A DNA stretch of 64,000 nt from Sphingobium indicum B90A (GCF_000264945.2 NZ_CP013070.1:806001-870000); one strand, 5' to 3'. Positions 10,444-20,597 are shown, numbered from the stretch's first letter. Notes: generated from the sequence alone by a model not told the origin. Numbers and translations are program-made.

Positions 10444-10773
10444 TCAGGGCTGGCTCTCGACGAAATCCCTGAGCCGGCCCAAAGTCCCGTCCCACTGGCC
10501 ATTCACCTTGGCAAGCCAGTCCCTGGCCTCAGCCACGCCCTCGGGACGCAGACGGAACAGCGCCTCCCGCCCAGACCTGGTCCGCGTGACCAGCCCGGCG
10601 CCCAGCAGCACGTCCAGATGCTTGGCCACCGCCTGGCGGCTGATCGGCAATCCGTCACCCAACTGACCGATCGATCGTTCACCGCCATCGGAAAGCCGCC
10701 CGATCATGCCCAGCCGCGTCGCGTCGCCCAGGGCCGCGAACAGGCGGGCAGGGGAAGGCTCAACGCTCGGCAT
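10444..10773 (-). CDS. ArsR-family winged-helix transcriptional regulator
   Basis: A 109-residue DNA-binding protein with a single ArsR-type helix-turn-helix: LFAALGDATRLGMIGRL, then PISRQAVAKHLDVLLGAGLV. No metal-binding cysteines are visible. It belongs to the group that pairs with SRPBCC (AHSA1-like) genes; its start overlaps the end of the frameshifted SRPBCC gene on the same strand, so they form an operon. The ligand is unknown. Confidence 0.85.
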   Translation of the reverse strand: MPSVEPSPARLFAALGDATRLGMIGRLSDGGERSIGQLGDGLPISRQAVAKHLDVLLGAGLVTRTRSGREALFRLRPEGVAEARDWLAKVNGQWDGTLGRLRDFVESQP

Positions 10774-11213
10774 AGTCGCGGATATTTTTCACCTGTTCGG
10801 CCCAGCCGCCGTCATTATCCCGCATGACGTTGCTCCGCCGGGGTTCCGGCACCTTGTCGAACCCGCTTTCCGTGACCGTCAGCCGCGTGCCGCTTTCCAC
10901 CGGCTCCAGCAGAAACTCCACCAGTCCATTCTGGCACGGCCACGCCGCTCTCCATCAACGCTTTGTCGCCCCCGGTCGCCGGCCATTCATAGGCGAAGCG
11001 CGTCATCGGCTCGATCGCCACGACCCGCGCTTCCCAGCGATAATCCTCGTAGCCCGGATAGGTCATATGCCCGGTCGAGGCCTGGCCCACGGCAAAGGGT
11101 TGATCCAGCGCCACGCGGAACCAGATCCCGAACTTCTCATGATCGATCAGGGCGTCCCAAACCTTCTCGACAGGTGCGGCGATCTCGATGGTCTTGATGA
11201 TGGAATCAGGCAT
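10760..11213 (-). pseudogene. SRPBCC (AHSA1-like) domain gene with a frameshift
   Basis: From ATG 11213 (GGAGG about 8 bases upstream) the frame reads a START/AHSA1-type domain: IIKTIEIAAPVEKVWDALID, then WEARVVAIEPMTRFAYEW. After about 10945 homology continues only in another frame (LVEFLLEPVESGTRLTVTES, ending GGWAEQVKNIRDYAER) to a stop at 10760. The span is 454 bases, one more than a multiple of three, so a single-base insertion or a sequencing error near 10921-10945 explains it. In the unshifted frame the ORF carries on with unrelated residues. Confidence 0.8.
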
Positions 11214-11277
11214 ATAGGCAACCTCCAGCTTGCCTATATCACCCATGACCCGTATCATACAACCTTTTGGTTGCTGA

Positions 11278-13212
11278 TCAGGCCCGCGCTTCGGTCCCAA
11301 TGCCGGCGCTGTTATGGCGGAGCGCCGTCAGCACCGTGTCGACAATGGCTCCCGCATCCAGACGGGCGTCGGCATATTGATTTTCCGGCTTGTCCTGATC
11401 CTGAAAGATGTCGGGCAGGCGCATGGTCCGCAGCTTCAGGCCATTGTCGATCAATCCCTGGTCGCTCGCCATCGTCAGCACATGCGCGCCAAGCCCGCCG
11501 ATGGATCCTTCCTCGATGGTGACGGCGACTTCATGGGTCGTCAGCAGCCTGCGGATCAGCGCTTCGTCCAGCGGCTTGGCAAAGCGCAGGTCCGCCACCG
11601 TCGTGGACAGCCCCTTCGCCTCCAGCGTCTCCGCGGCCTTCAGCGCCTCCTCCAGCCGGGTTCCGAGCGACAGGATCGCGACCTGCCGCCCCTCCCGCAC
11701 GATCCTGCCCTTGCCGATTTCCAGCCTTTCCGGCGTTGCGGGCAGGGCGATGCCCGTGCCGTTGCCGCGCGGGTAGCGCACCGCGATCGGCCCATCGTCA
11801 TGCACGGCGCAGGTGTGGACCATATGGACCAGTTCCGCCTCGTCCGCTGCCGCCATGACGACGAAATTCGGCAGGCTGGCAAGATAGGTCACGTCGAAGC
11901 TGCCCGCATGGGTCGAACCGTCCGCCCCCACCAGACCGGCGCGGTCGATGGCGAAGCGAACCGGCAGATTCTGGATCGCCACGTCATGCACGACCTGGTC
12001 GTAGGCGCGTTGCAGGAAGGTCGAATAGATGGCGCAGAATGGCCGCATCCCCTGCGCCGCCAGCCCCGCCGCGAAGGTCACGGCATGCTGCTCGGCAATG
12101 CCGACGTCGAAGGTCCGGTCGGGGAAGGCCGCGCCGAACTTGTCCAGTCCCGTCCCCGAAGGCATGGCGGCGGTGATCGCGCATATGGCGGGGTCGCGCT
12201 CCGCTTCCGCGATCAGCGCCTTGGCGAACACGCCGGTATAGCTGGGCGGCCCCGGAGGCGCCTTGGCCTGCGCGCCGGTGATGACGTCGAATTTCTGCAC
12301 GCCATGATATTTGTCCGCCGCCGCCTCGGCCGGGGCATAGCCCTTGCCCTTCTGCGTCACGACATGGACCAGGCATGGCCCCTCCGCCGCGTCGCGGACA
12401 TTTTCCAGCACCGGGATCAACTGGTCCAGATTATGCCCGTCGATCGGCCCGACATAATAGAAGCCCAGTTCCTCGAACAAAGTCCCGCCCATCGCCATGC
12501 CGCGGGCGAATTCGTCGGTCTTGCGCGCCGCATTGTGGAGCGGGCGGGGCAGCCGCCGCGCCAGCCGCTTGGCCAAATCACGCAGGCCGAGGAACTCCCG
12601 GCTCGACACCAGCCGCGCCAGATAGGCCGACAGCCCGCCGACCGGAGGAGCGATGGACATGTCATTGTCGTTCAGGATGACGATCAGCCGATTTCCGGCC
12701 TCTCGCGCATTGTTCATCGCCTCATAGGCCATGCCCGCCGACATGGAGCCGTCGCCGATGACGGCGATGCCCTTGCCGGGCTTGCCCTGCATCCTGTTCG
12801 CCACGGCAAAGCCCAGCGCCGCGCTGATCGAGGTCGAGCTATGCGCCGCGCCGAAGGGGTCGTACTCGCTCTCCGCCCGCTTGGTGAAGCCGCTGAGGCC
12901 GCCGCCTTGGCGCAAGGTGCGGATGCGGTCCCGCCGCCCGGTCAATATCTTGTGCGGATAGCATTGGTGGCCGACATCCCAGACCAGCTTGTCGTTGGGC
13001 GTGTCGAACACATAATGGATCGCCGTGGTCAGCTCCACCACGCCCAGCCCGGACCCCAGATGGCCGCCGGTCACGCCGACGGCGGAAATCACTTCCTGCC
13101 GCAGTTCGTCGGCCAGTTGCCGAAGCCGGTCGGGTTGCAGCTTGCGCAGGTCCGCGGGCCAGACGACCTGGTCGAGCAGCGGCGTGGAGGGGCGATCGTT
13201 CATCAAGGACAT
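11278..13212 (-). CDS. dxs: 1-deoxy-D-xylulose-5-phosphate synthase
   Basis: A thiamine-diphosphate enzyme that condenses pyruvate and glyceraldehyde-3-phosphate, the first step of the MEP isoprenoid pathway (carotenoids, quinones). The 644-residue length is normal. The TPP signature [16 protein letters not shown] ... NDNDMSI is near residues 155-187. The transketolase-like pyrimidine domain includes [15 protein letters not shown], and the C-terminal domain follows. ATG 13212 has GGGGAG just upstream; an ATG three codons in is possible. No operon partner is evident. Confidence 0.95.
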   Translation of the reverse strand: MSLMNDRPSTPLLDQVVWPADLRKLQPDRLRQLADELRQEVISAVGVTGGHLGSGLGVVELTTAIHYVFDTPNDKLVWDVGHQCYPHKILTGRRDRIRTLRQGGGLSGFTKRAESEYDPFGAAHSSTSISAALGFAVANRMQGKPGKGIAVIGDGSMSAGMAYEAMNNAREAGNRLIVILNDNDMSIAPPVGGLSAYLARLVSSREFLGLRDLAKRLARRLPRPLHNAARKTDEFARGMAMGGTLFEELGFYYVGPIDGHNLDQLIPVLENVRDAAEGPCLVHVVTQKGKGYAPAEAAADKYHGVQKFDVITGAQAKAPPGPPSYTGVFAKALIAEAERDPAICAITAAMPSGTGLDKFGAAFPDRTFDVGIAEQHAVTFAAGLAAQGMRPFCAIYSTFLQRAYDQVVHDVAIQNLPVRFAIDRAGLVGADGSTHAGSFDVTYLASLPNFVVMAAADEAELVHMVHTCAVHDDGPIAVRYPRGNGTGIALPATPERLEIGKGRIVREGRQVAILSLGTRLEEALKAAETLEAKGLSTTVADLRFAKPLDEALIRRLLTTHEVAVTIEEGSIGGLGAHVLTMASDQGLIDNGLKLRTMRLPDIFQDQDKPENQYADARLDAGAIVDTVLTALRHNSAGIGTEARA

Positions 13213-13258
13213 AGACTCCCCAGGGCGCTAGGCCGTTCCGGGCCGATGCGCAACTCCC

Positions 13259-13729
13259 TCACGCGGCGCACTTGGCGCAGATGCCCAATATCTCGATCAC
13301 GGGGCGATCCGGCTGAAAACCCTCGGCCCGCGCCACTGCGCGGACCTTGTCCGTCACCTTGTCGTCGTCGACATGCGTCGCCTGCTTGCAGTTCCTGCAC
13401 ACCAGGAAGATGCAGTCGTGATGACAGCCGGGATGGACATTGGCGATATAGGCGTTGGCGCTTTCCACCCGCATCGCGATGTTGTTGTTCACGAACAGGT
13501 CGAGGATGCGATAGACGCTGTTGGGCGCCACCCGCTTGCCGCGCGCCTTCGACACGCTGTCGGCGATGTCATAGGCCGATGCAGGGGTTGCCTCCGCCGC
13601 CAGGGCATCGAAAATGGCGGCGCGCATCGGCGTCCATTGTTCGTGGCTCGCCTCCAGCGTGGCGCGGGCGGCATCCGCGAGGCTGTCGCTCGACGGTTCG
13701 TAATGGTCGTGATGATGATGGTCGGCCAT
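13259..13729 (-). CDS. zur: Fur-family zinc-uptake type regulator (Zur-like)
   Basis: A 156-residue Fur-superfamily repressor. The winged helix contains SVYRILDLFVNNNIAMRVES; the metal sites include HPGCHHDCIFLVCRNC and a C-terminal CAKC, the two Cys pairs of the structural zinc site. An unusual His-rich head (HHHHDHYE) begins the protein and could bind metal. Zur rather than Fur is inferred from the overall motif pattern; no target operator was identified. Confidence 0.8.
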   Translation of the reverse strand: MADHHHHDHYEPSSDSLADAARATLEASHEQWTPMRAAIFDALAAEATPASAYDIADSVSKARGKRVAPNSVYRILDLFVNNNIAMRVESANAYIANVHPGCHHDCIFLVCRNCKQATHVDDDKVTDKVRAVARAEGFQPDRPVIEILGICAKCAA

Positions 13730-13781
13730 GGGTTCAATCTAAGCCTGGGTTGGTGCGGGGGCAAGTGGCGGTCGCGATCCG

Positions 13782-14108
13782 TCACCCCCTCCAGTAGATC
13801 CAGGCCGCCCATATCCAGCCCGCGATCATCAGCGTCCCGCCGACGGGCGTCACCGCGCCCAGCCATTTGGGCGCGCCCAGAGCCATGGCGTAAAGGGTGA
13901 AGGCGAAGATCGCCGCCCCGCCCAGGTGCAGCGCCGCCGGTCCCCGCGCCACCCCCATGATGGCCAGCGCGCCCACCGCATGGATAAGCTGATAAAGCCC
14001 GCCCGTGCGCAGCCATTCCGCCGCCTGGGGGCTGGCCGCGCCATGCGCGCCGAAGGCGCCCGCCGCAATAGCCAGAGCCGCCGACAATGCCGCCAGAACC
14101 GCGATCAT
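13782..14108 (-). CDS. DUF423 small membrane protein
   Basis: A 108-residue protein with four hydrophobic helices and the AAGAFGAHG motif near residue 16 characteristic of DUF423 (YgdD-like). Function is unknown. Its ATG overlaps the stop of the CPA2 antiporter gene by 4 bases (ATGA), so it is the last gene of a three-gene minus-strand operon with the antiporter and the IscU-like gene. Confidence 0.85.
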   Translation of the reverse strand: MIAVLAALSAALAIAAGAFGAHGAASPQAAEWLRTGGLYQLIHAVGALAIMGVARGPAALHLGGAAIFAFTLYAMALGAPKWLGAVTPVGGTLMIAGWIWAAWIYWRG

Positions 14109-15940
14109 GCCTGATCCTCTCCTTCGCCCCTCGCCACCAGGCGCATGCGCCGGCCGGGCCGGTACATCAATTCCTTGGCCGCCATGAAATCGCCATGCTC
14201 GATTTGAAGGGCCATGCGCTGCTCGTCGTTGCGGCGATATTGGCGCTCGACCTCCTCGACCTCCTCCGGCGGGACGCCCAATGCCTCCATCGCCTGCACG
14301 CCCATGAGAATCGCGGATTCAAACACTTCGCGCACGATGCCCGCCAGGTCCATGTCCTTGAACGCCAGCAATTGCCGCCGGTCGAAGGCGCGCACCACCA
14401 GCGCCGCCTGCGGGAAGGCTTCGGCAATCGGCTCCAGCACCCGCGCGTCGAGCGAGGGATCGTCGAGGCAGAAGGCGATCAGCCGCGCCTCCTCCGCCCC
14501 CGAACGGCGCAGCAGGTCGATCCGCGTGCCGTCGCCATAATAGACTTTCATGTCGAACTGGCTGGAAACCTCGATCTGCGAAGGCTTCTTGTCGATCAGC
14601 ACGACGCCGAAGCCATGGCCCATCAGCATCTGCGCGACGGTCTGGCCGAACCGGCCATAGCCGACGATGATCGCCGTGCCGCGCGGCGCGTCTTCGGGTC
14701 GGGGCAAATCCAGTCCCGTCCTGGGCTTGGCGAATTCCAGCCTGCGGGCGAACAGCATCAGGAAGGGCGTCGTCGCCATGGAGAAGGTGACGATGGCGCT
14801 GAACAGGCTGGCCGCCTGGGGGGCGATCAGCAGGGCGTTCTGCGCTTGCGCGAACAGGACGAAGCCGAATTCGCCGCCTTGGCTCAGCAGCAGGCCGGAA
14901 CCGATGGCCTGGTTCCACTCCATGCCGAACAATCGGGCAAGGCCGGTGATGAGCGCCGCCTTTGTCAGCACCAATATCCCCGCCATGCCGATGACGAACA
15001 GGGGGTTGGCCGCCACCGCATGCAGGTCCAGCACCATACCGACCGCCAGGAAGAACAGGCCGAGCAAGATCGAGCGGAAGGGTTCGACATCCGCCTCTAT
15101 CTCATGCCGGTAAGGCGAATCGGCCAGCATCACGCCCGCGATGAAGGCGCCCAGCGCGGTCGACAGGTGCAGCGCATGCATCAACGCCGCCGCCGCCAGC
15201 ACGGTGAACAGCCCGACGACGACGAACAATTCCCGCTCGCCCAGCCGCCCGACCAGATGGAGCAGGGGCCGCAGCACGAAGCGGCCCGCCAGCACCAGCC
15301 CGGCGATGGCGGCCACCGTATAGCCCGCCATCAACCATCCCGGCGGCCCGCCCACATCGGCCGGGTTGCGGGAGAGGGCCGCGACGATGGTGATCAGCGG
15401 GACGATGGACAGATCCTGGAACAGCAGGATCGAGAACACCTTTTCGCCGAAGGGCGAATTGATCCGGCCGCTGCTCTTGAGGCCGGGCAGCACCTGAGCG
15501 GTGGAGGACAGCGCCAGGGGCAGCCCCAAGGCAATCGCCGCGCCCCAGGTGAAGCCGGTGGTGTAGAAGATGATCGCGGTAAGGGCGCATCCGCACAGCA
15601 CCACCTGCGCCATGCCGAGCGCGAAAATGTCGCGTTTCAGCCGCCACAGCCGTGCGGGATGCAGTTCGAGGCCCACCAGGAACAGCAGCAGGACGATGCC
15701 GATTTCGGCTATGGCGAGCTTCGATTCCGCCCCGCCGACCAGCCTCAACCCCTGCGGCCCGACCAGCGCGCCCGCGACCAGATAGCCCAGCACCGCGCCC
15801 AGCCCAAGGCGACGGAACAGCATGACGAACAGCACCGCCGCACCCAGCAGGACCACGCCTTCGGACAGCAGCATGTCGGTCGCGGAAACCGGCGAAGCGG
15901 CGACCTGCGCGGCCTGTCCCTGCATCGGTTGTCCCTGCAT
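14105..15940 (-). CDS. CPA2 cation:proton antiporter with TrkA-N domain (KefB/KefC type)
   Basis: A 611-residue inner-membrane antiporter. The first ~390 residues are the hydrophobic Na+/H+ exchanger domain ([36 protein letters not shown]). A RCK/TrkA-N nucleotide-binding domain follows ([16 protein letters not shown], about residue 430), and a basic tail ends it. This is the architecture of K+/H+ exporters gated by nucleotides or glutathione adducts; the substrate here is inferred. It starts at the end of the IscU-like gene and overlaps the DUF423 gene by 4 bases. Confidence 0.88.
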   Translation of the reverse strand: MQGQPMQGQAAQVAASPVSATDMLLSEGVVLLGAAVLFVMLFRRLGLGAVLGYLVAGALVGPQGLRLVGGAESKLAIAEIGIVLLLFLVGLELHPARLWRLKRDIFALGMAQVVLCGCALTAIIFYTTGFTWGAAIALGLPLALSSTAQVLPGLKSSGRINSPFGEKVFSILLFQDLSIVPLITIVAALSRNPADVGGPPGWLMAGYTVAAIAGLVLAGRFVLRPLLHLVGRLGERELFVVVGLFTVLAAAALMHALHLSTALGAFIAGVMLADSPYRHEIEADVEPFRSILLGLFFLAVGMVLDLHAVAANPLFVIGMAGILVLTKAALITGLARLFGMEWNQAIGSGLLLSQGGEFGFVLFAQAQNALLIAPQAASLFSAIVTFSMATTPFLMLFARRLEFAKPRTGLDLPRPEDAPRGTAIIVGYGRFGQTVAQMLMGHGFGVVLIDKKPSQIEVSSQFDMKVYYGDGTRIDLLRRSGAEEARLIAFCLDDPSLDARVLEPIAEAFPQAALVVRAFDRRQLLAFKDMDLAGIVREVFESAILMGVQAMEALGVPPEEVEEVERQYRRNDEQRMALQIEHGDFMAAKELMYRPGRRMRLVARGEGEDQA

Positions 15941-16362
15941 CAGGCGTCGGCCATGCGGGCAGCTTCGGCCACGGCCTCGAAGCCCAGCCTGATCGAGGCA
16001 TGGCGCGCCGGATAGCCCCGCGCCGGGGCCAGCACCGCCAGTCCGGGCCAGAAATCCAGATCGTCGCTTTCCCCCGCCAGATAGGCGGTCAGCCGGTCCC
16101 GCGCATCGGCCAGCTCATCGGCGGTCAGGCCGACGGCCCACGCCGCCATCAGCGAAGCCGAGGCCTGGCCCAGGGCGCAGGCCTTCACGTCCAGCCCGAT
16201 CTCAGCGACCCGCCCGGCGTCCATCCTGACGTCCGCCGTCACCCGCGACCCGCAGGTGGGCGAACGCTTCTCCACGCTCGCCTGCGGGTCCGACAGCCGC
16301 TTGTGATGGGGAATGTTCGCGGCCAGCCGCAAGATGTCCTTATTGTAGAGGGGGGCGCTCAT
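15940..16362 (-). CDS. IscU/NifU-like iron-sulfur scaffold protein
   Basis: A 140-residue protein beginning MSAPLYNKDILRLAANIP, typical of the alphaproteobacterial IscU-like group. Conserved Cys positions appear in SPTCGSR and KACALGQASASLM; the third Cys of classical IscU is not seen, so it may be a variant scaffold. ATG 16362 matches family starts; an ATG three codons upstream exists. It is the first gene of the antiporter/DUF423 operon; the functional link is unclear. Confidence 0.75.
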   Translation of the reverse strand: MSAPLYNKDILRLAANIPHHKRLSDPQASVEKRSPTCGSRVTADVRMDAGRVAEIGLDVKACALGQASASLMAAWAVGLTADELADARDRLTAYLAGESDDLDFWPGLAVLAPARGYPARHASIRLGFEAVAEAARMADA

Positions 16363-16466
16363 CCCGCCCATGTAGGGCAGTCCGCGACCATGAGAAAGGG
16401 CGGATGGATTTGCAGGCGCTTTTTTGAGGGGGGCTGAGGTTTATCCCGATCAGATTGAAGCGCGAT

Positions 16467-16722
16467 GTGCTCCTGCGAAGGCAGGAGCCCAGTTCCAACA
16501 CCTGAACTAGGGTGTGTGGGGATTCAGCCCATGGCGGGCTGCAAATAGCGGCTTTCTCCGCTTCCGGTGCTCACGTACTGAAGTACGCTGCGTCGAAACG
16601 AGTCACGCGCCTCGTTTCGAGGTTCTCGAAATCCACTATTTTCGCCGCGCCCTGAACTGAATCCCCACACACCCTAGGTTCTCCCGAGCCGCTTGTCTCG
16701 GTCGAATGCCTTCGCAGGAGCC
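16467..16722. repeat. REP-like repeat, family ii (copy 3), split by a MITE
   Basis: The left arm (GTGCTCCTGCGAAGGCAGGA) is at 16467 and the right arm (TGCCTTCGCAGGAGC) at 16708-16722. Between them a 171-base MITE-like element lies at 16507-16677. Without it, the left and right parts would be spaced roughly as in the intact copies. The rest of the 16378-16741 gap shows no gene. Confidence 0.8.
16507..16677. mobile_element. MITE-like element, copy A
   Basis: 171 bases bounded by CTAG on both sides and perfect terminal inverted repeats GGTGTGTGGGGATTCAG. It has no coding capacity. It contains a 28-nt hairpin at 16593-16620 (10-bp stem, loop TCACGCGC) and a smaller CGTAC...GTACG hairpin. Related copies are at 24908-25079 and 28016-28164. 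The 4-base CTAG target fits some IS5-group transposons, so mobilisation in trans by such an IS is likely, but no transposase is present here. Confidence 0.85.
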
Positions 16723-16741
16723 CGCAATCCCTCCACCGCCA

Positions 16742-18811
16742 TCAGGGCTTCTGATCCCCCGCCGCCGGATCGGCCGGTACGATGATGCGCGGCGGCGGCG
16801 CTGCCGGCTGCGGTCCGGGCGGAGGCCCTGGCGGCTGGTCGATGGGCAGGCGGATCTGGCCGCCCCCGATATTCACCGTCACGCCCTGCGTATCCAGGCC
16901 CACGCTCATATTGCCCAGGCCCGCCTCCGTCGCGACATTGGCGATGGCATTGACCAGGTCGCTGTCCTTCGTGTCCTCCGGCGCATCCTCGACCGGCTCG
17001 TTGATCGCGCCCGCCATGAAGTTGCGCCAGATCCGCGCAGGCACGCCGCCGCCCGCCGCGCCGCCGGGCAGGGGGCTGTTGTCGTCATTGCCGATCCACA
17101 CCGCCGTCACCAGCCCGCCCGCATAGCCGACGAAGATCGCATCCCGGCTGTCCTGCGTCGTGCCCGTCTTGCCGAAGGTGCTGGTGCGCAGCGCCGCCGC
17201 GCTGCCCGTGCCGCGATTGGCGGCGGAGGACAGCAGGTCGCGGATCATCTCCAGATGGTCGTCGCTGAAACGCTTTCGGCGGCTCATCAGCCGGTCGAAC
17301 CAGCCCTCTTCCTCCGGCGGCAGGCCATGGGCCAGCACCGGATAGGTGCCCGCCGCCACCGCAGCATAGGCCTCCGTCAACTCCACCAGCGGGATTTCCG
17401 ACGTGCCCAGCGCCAGGCTCAGATCCTCGGTCAGCGGCGCGGTGACCCCCAGGTCGCGGGCCACCTTGATCACATTGTCAACGCCCACCTTCTGCGTCAG
17501 CCGCACCGCCGCGACATTGCTCGACGCCGCGAAGGCCTGCCGCAGGGTGATCCTGCCGCGATATTTGCCGCCATGATTGGCCGGGCGGTAAGTGCCGGTG
17601 GTGATCGGCGTGTCCTCGACGAAATCGTCGGGCGTCATCCCGGCGCGGAAGGCGGCCAGATAGACGAACAGCTTGAAGGTCGATCCCGGCTGGCGCTTCG
17701 CCTGCACCGCCCGGTTGAAGGCGCTTTCGCGATAATTTTTGCCGCCGACCATGGCGACCACGCTGCCGTCGGGCTTCATCGCGACCAGCGCCGCCTGCGC
17801 CTTGCCCAGCGGAGCGCGGCGGATGGCCGCCTCCGCCAGCCGCTGGATGCGCCAGTCGAGCGTGGTCGTCACATTCTGCGCGCCATAGACCGCGCCCGCC
17901 CGGTCGCGGGCCTGCGGCAGCACCCAGTCGGCGAAATAGGTGCCGCTGGTCGGATCGGGCGCCTCCTGCACGTTGAGCCGGGCGGGGGACAGGGCGTTGC
18001 GCTGCGCCTTGCTGATATAGCCCGCCTCGACCATCGCCTGCGTCACCAGCGCGGCGCGTTCCTGCGCGCCCTTCAGATTGGCGGTCGGCGCCAGCCGCGA
18101 AGGCGCTTTCAGCAGCCCGGCCAGCATCGCCGCCTGCGGGATGGTCAGCCGCTCCGGCTGTCGGTTGAAATAATGGAGGGACGCTGCCCTCAGCCCATAG
18201 ACATTGTCGCCGAAATAGACGTTGGAGAGATATCTCTCCATGATCTGGTCCTTGGTCAGCCACGCCTCCAGCCAGAAGGCGATCAGCGCCTCCCGCGCCT
18301 TGCGGCCGAAGGTGCGGTCGGCGGACAGGAACACGCCCTTGGCAAGCTGCTGCGTGATCGTGCTGCCGCCCTGCGACGATCCGCTGGACCAGAGATTATG
18401 CCAGGCCGCCCGCGCTATGCCCCGCGGGTCGACGCCCCAATGGCTGCGGAACCGCCGGTCCTCTATCGCCATGAAGGCCTGCGGCACATGTTCGGGCAAC
18501 GCCGCGACGGTCACGGGCCGGTCGATGATCGCGCCGCGCCGGGCGATCAGATGGCTGTCCGCCGACATCAGGCTGATGCTGGGCGGCGCGATGGGCTTCA
18601 GGGATCGGGACAGCGGCGCCGTCACCGCCAGCCAGGCGATCAGGATCATCAACAGCGCCAGCAGCGCCGCGACCGCCCATCCGGCGATCTGCATCCGCCG
18701 CTTCCAGGGCCGGGGCGGCGCGAAGGCGCTAGGCGGACCGGCGCCGAAGGCGCGGGGCGGCAGGGTTTCAGGCTCCGGATTCGGCAGGGGATCGGTCATC
18801 GCTTCGGACAT
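16742..18811 (-). CDS. Class A penicillin-binding protein (PBP1A family)
   Basis: A bifunctional peptidoglycan glycosyltransferase/transpeptidase of 689 residues. A cytoplasmic Pro-rich tail and one membrane helix (about 42-64) precede the GT51 domain (AIEDRRFRSHWGVD with the catalytic Glu, GGSTITQQLAKG). The transpeptidase domain has STFK (about residue 377), SSN (about 430) and KTG (about 547). The tail is rich in Pro and Gln. The upstream gap is shared with a divergent small membrane protein. Confidence 0.93.
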   Translation of the reverse strand: MSEAMTDPLPNPEPETLPPRAFGAGPPSAFAPPRPWKRRMQIAGWAVAALLALLMILIAWLAVTAPLSRSLKPIAPPSISLMSADSHLIARRGAIIDRPVTVAALPEHVPQAFMAIEDRRFRSHWGVDPRGIARAAWHNLWSSGSSQGGSTITQQLAKGVFLSADRTFGRKAREALIAFWLEAWLTKDQIMERYLSNVYFGDNVYGLRAASLHYFNRQPERLTIPQAAMLAGLLKAPSRLAPTANLKGAQERAALVTQAMVEAGYISKAQRNALSPARLNVQEAPDPTSGTYFADWVLPQARDRAGAVYGAQNVTTTLDWRIQRLAEAAIRRAPLGKAQAALVAMKPDGSVVAMVGGKNYRESAFNRAVQAKRQPGSTFKLFVYLAAFRAGMTPDDFVEDTPITTGTYRPANHGGKYRGRITLRQAFAASSNVAAVRLTQKVGVDNVIKVARDLGVTAPLTEDLSLALGTSEIPLVELTEAYAAVAAGTYPVLAHGLPPEEEGWFDRLMSRRKRFSDDHLEMIRDLLSSAANRGTGSAAALRTSTFGKTGTTQDSRDAIFVGYAGGLVTAVWIGNDDNSPLPGGAAGGGVPARIWRNFMAGAINEPVEDAPEDTKDSDLVNAIANVATEAGLGNMSVGLDTQGVTVNIGGGQIRLPIDQPPGPPPGPQPAAPPPRIIVPADPAAGDQKP

Positions 18812-18920
18812 GCTGTGTTATTTGCCTGACACGGTCAAGCGTGTCCCGTCGCGGGACAATCGGGGGTTAACCGTAAACCGCGATATTCCAAAAGGTAAAG
18901 AATCTCTTAACCTATGCGTC

Positions 18921-19121
18921 ATGAGAAGCAGACCTCTAGTCCTGACGAGCGAGTCGGCGCGCCATCCGTTCCGCCAGCGGCTGCCGCGCCATGTCCTGCG
19001 CGGCGTCGAACCGGCCCCCGCCGCGCGCGAGCGTCCGCCGGTTTCCGACGACAATGACTGGAAACTCTTTATGCTGAGCTTCGGCGCCTTCTTCACGGCC
19101 TTCTACAGCTTTATCTTTTAA
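18921..19121 (+). CDS. Small predicted membrane protein (66 residues)
   Basis: A basic, Arg-rich N-terminal half is followed by DDNDWKLFMLSFGAFFTAFYSFIF, with one hydrophobic segment ending exactly at the C-terminus. No known family was recognised. No strong ribosome site precedes ATG 18921. The upstream gap holds a GTCCCG/CGGGAC hairpin (18842-18856) and a GGTTAACC element (18865-18872). It is supported mainly by its composition and the plausible tail-anchored design, so it is only moderately certain. Confidence 0.5.
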   Translation: MRSRPLVLTSESARHPFRQRLPRHVLRGVEPAPAARERPPVSDDNDWKLFMLSFGAFFTAFYSFIF

Positions 19122-19145
19122 TCGCTTCTTATCAGCCACGCACCG

Positions 19146-20441
19146 TCAATCGCAGGCCTTGTGCAGCGTCCAGGCGATCCACGCGCAGGGCAGGCACAGC
19201 GCCGCCACCAGCAGCAACTGGTTCACCACCGAAAGCCCCGCGATGCTGAGGCTGATGGTCAGCAGCGATCCCAGCACCATGGCTCCTGAATTGACGATAT
19301 TGTTCGCCGCGACGGTCCGCGCCGCCTCGCATTTCTCGACCGTCGTGGTGAGGAAGGCGTAGAGCGGCACCACGAACATCCCCCCGAAGGTCGCCACGCA
19401 CAGCAGGCAGAGCGAAAGCGGGATCGCCAGCGGGTGGTAGAGGAATCCCGCCAGCGAGAGCATCTTCCCGTCCGACCCGGCCATCCAGAGGTCGCACACG
19501 ATATGGAAGGCGACGATGCTGATCCCCATGCCGATCACGGACGCGGGCGCGTATCGGGCCGACACATGACCGCACAGCAGCCGGTTGATCGCGATCGATC
19601 CGATGGCGATGCCGATGGAAAAAATGCCCAGGAACAGGCTGGCGACCGACTTGTCGGCGCTCAGCACATTCTTGACCAGCGGCGGGAACTGGATGAACAG
19701 CACCGTGCCCACCGCCCAGAAGAAGCTGATCGCCATGATGGCGAGGTAGAGCCGCCGGATATGCATCGTTCCCCGCACCAGCGCGATCGAGGAGCGGATG
19801 ATGTGGAAATCGATCGGTTGCCGCTCCAGCAGCGAAGGCGCGGCGGGCACGTTGCGTCCCGCCAGCCAGCCGACCACGGCGGTCAGGATGATGCAGACCG
19901 CCGCCGCCTGCACGGGGATGATCCCGGCCAATATGGTCCCTGCGAGGATGGCGATATAGGTTCCGGCCTCGACCAGTCCGGTTCCGCCCAGCACTTCCTC
20001 GTCATGCAGATGCTGGGGCAGGATCGCATATTTGATCGGCCCGAAGAATGTCGAATGCACCCCCATGGCGAACAGCGCGACCAGCAGCAGCGGAATGGCA
20101 AGGACATGGACGGCAATGCCGCTCCAGATCAGCGCCAGCCCGATGGCGCCCACGGCCATGATGATGATTTCGGCCGCCTTGACGATGCGGATGATGGCCG
20201 CCTTGTCGCGCTGATCGGCCAATTGCCCCGACAGGGCGGACATCAGGAAGAAGGGCAGGATGAAGATGCCGGTCGCCAGCGCGCTGAACCAGGTTTCCGA
20301 TTTCTCGTCATTATAGACGGTATAGACGACGAACAGCACCATCGCGTTCTTGAACAGATTGTCGTTGAAGGCGCCGAGGAGCTGAGTGATGAAAAGCGGC
20401 AGAAAACGTCGCTTGTTGAGGAGCCTTAGAGAGGCTTGCAT
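19146..20441 (-). CDS. MFS transporter, LplT-like (lysophospholipid flippase family)
   Basis: A 431-residue inner-membrane permease with about 12 helices. The N-terminal LPLFITQLLGAFNDNLFKNA and the STFFGPIKYAILPQHL loop are hallmarks of the LplT family, which moves lysophospholipids inward for re-acylation. In many relatives this module is fused to acyltransferase and ligase domains; here it stands alone. The gene converges with the 66-residue ORF and diverges from pgsA, another phospholipid gene. Confidence 0.82.
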   Translation of the reverse strand: MQASLRLLNKRRFLPLFITQLLGAFNDNLFKNAMVLFVVYTVYNDEKSETWFSALATGIFILPFFLMSALSGQLADQRDKAAIIRIVKAAEIIIMAVGAIGLALIWSGIAVHVLAIPLLLVALFAMGVHSTFFGPIKYAILPQHLHDEEVLGGTGLVEAGTYIAILAGTILAGIIPVQAAAVCIILTAVVGWLAGRNVPAAPSLLERQPIDFHIIRSSIALVRGTMHIRRLYLAIMAISFFWAVGTVLFIQFPPLVKNVLSADKSVASLFLGIFSIGIAIGSIAINRLLCGHVSARYAPASVIGMGISIVAFHIVCDLWMAGSDGKMLSLAGFLYHPLAIPLSLCLLCVATFGGMFVVPLYAFLTTTVEKCEAARTVAANNIVNSGAMVLGSLLTISLSIAGLSVVNQLLLVAALCLPCAWIAWTLHKACD

Positions 20442-20597
20442 GGGCGAGGGGGTCTTCTTCGCTGTGGATGAGCGTGGCGGGGTCTAGCCACAGAAGACGG
20501 GTCAGCACAACCCCTCTGCGTGAAACCGTGCCGGCCCCTTCCTTTCCATATCGCGCATCCGCTTGTGCGCCGGCCCCGACTGTGGCAGTCCGCCGCC

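Noticed and set aside
14087..16015. A 642-codon plus-strand frame across the antiporter gene
   Set aside because: Rich in Gln, Arg and His without homology; it mirrors the CPA2 antiporter on the other strand.
16706..18829. A 707-codon frame opposite the penicillin-binding protein
   Set aside because: A shadow frame; the minus-strand gene has all catalytic motifs.
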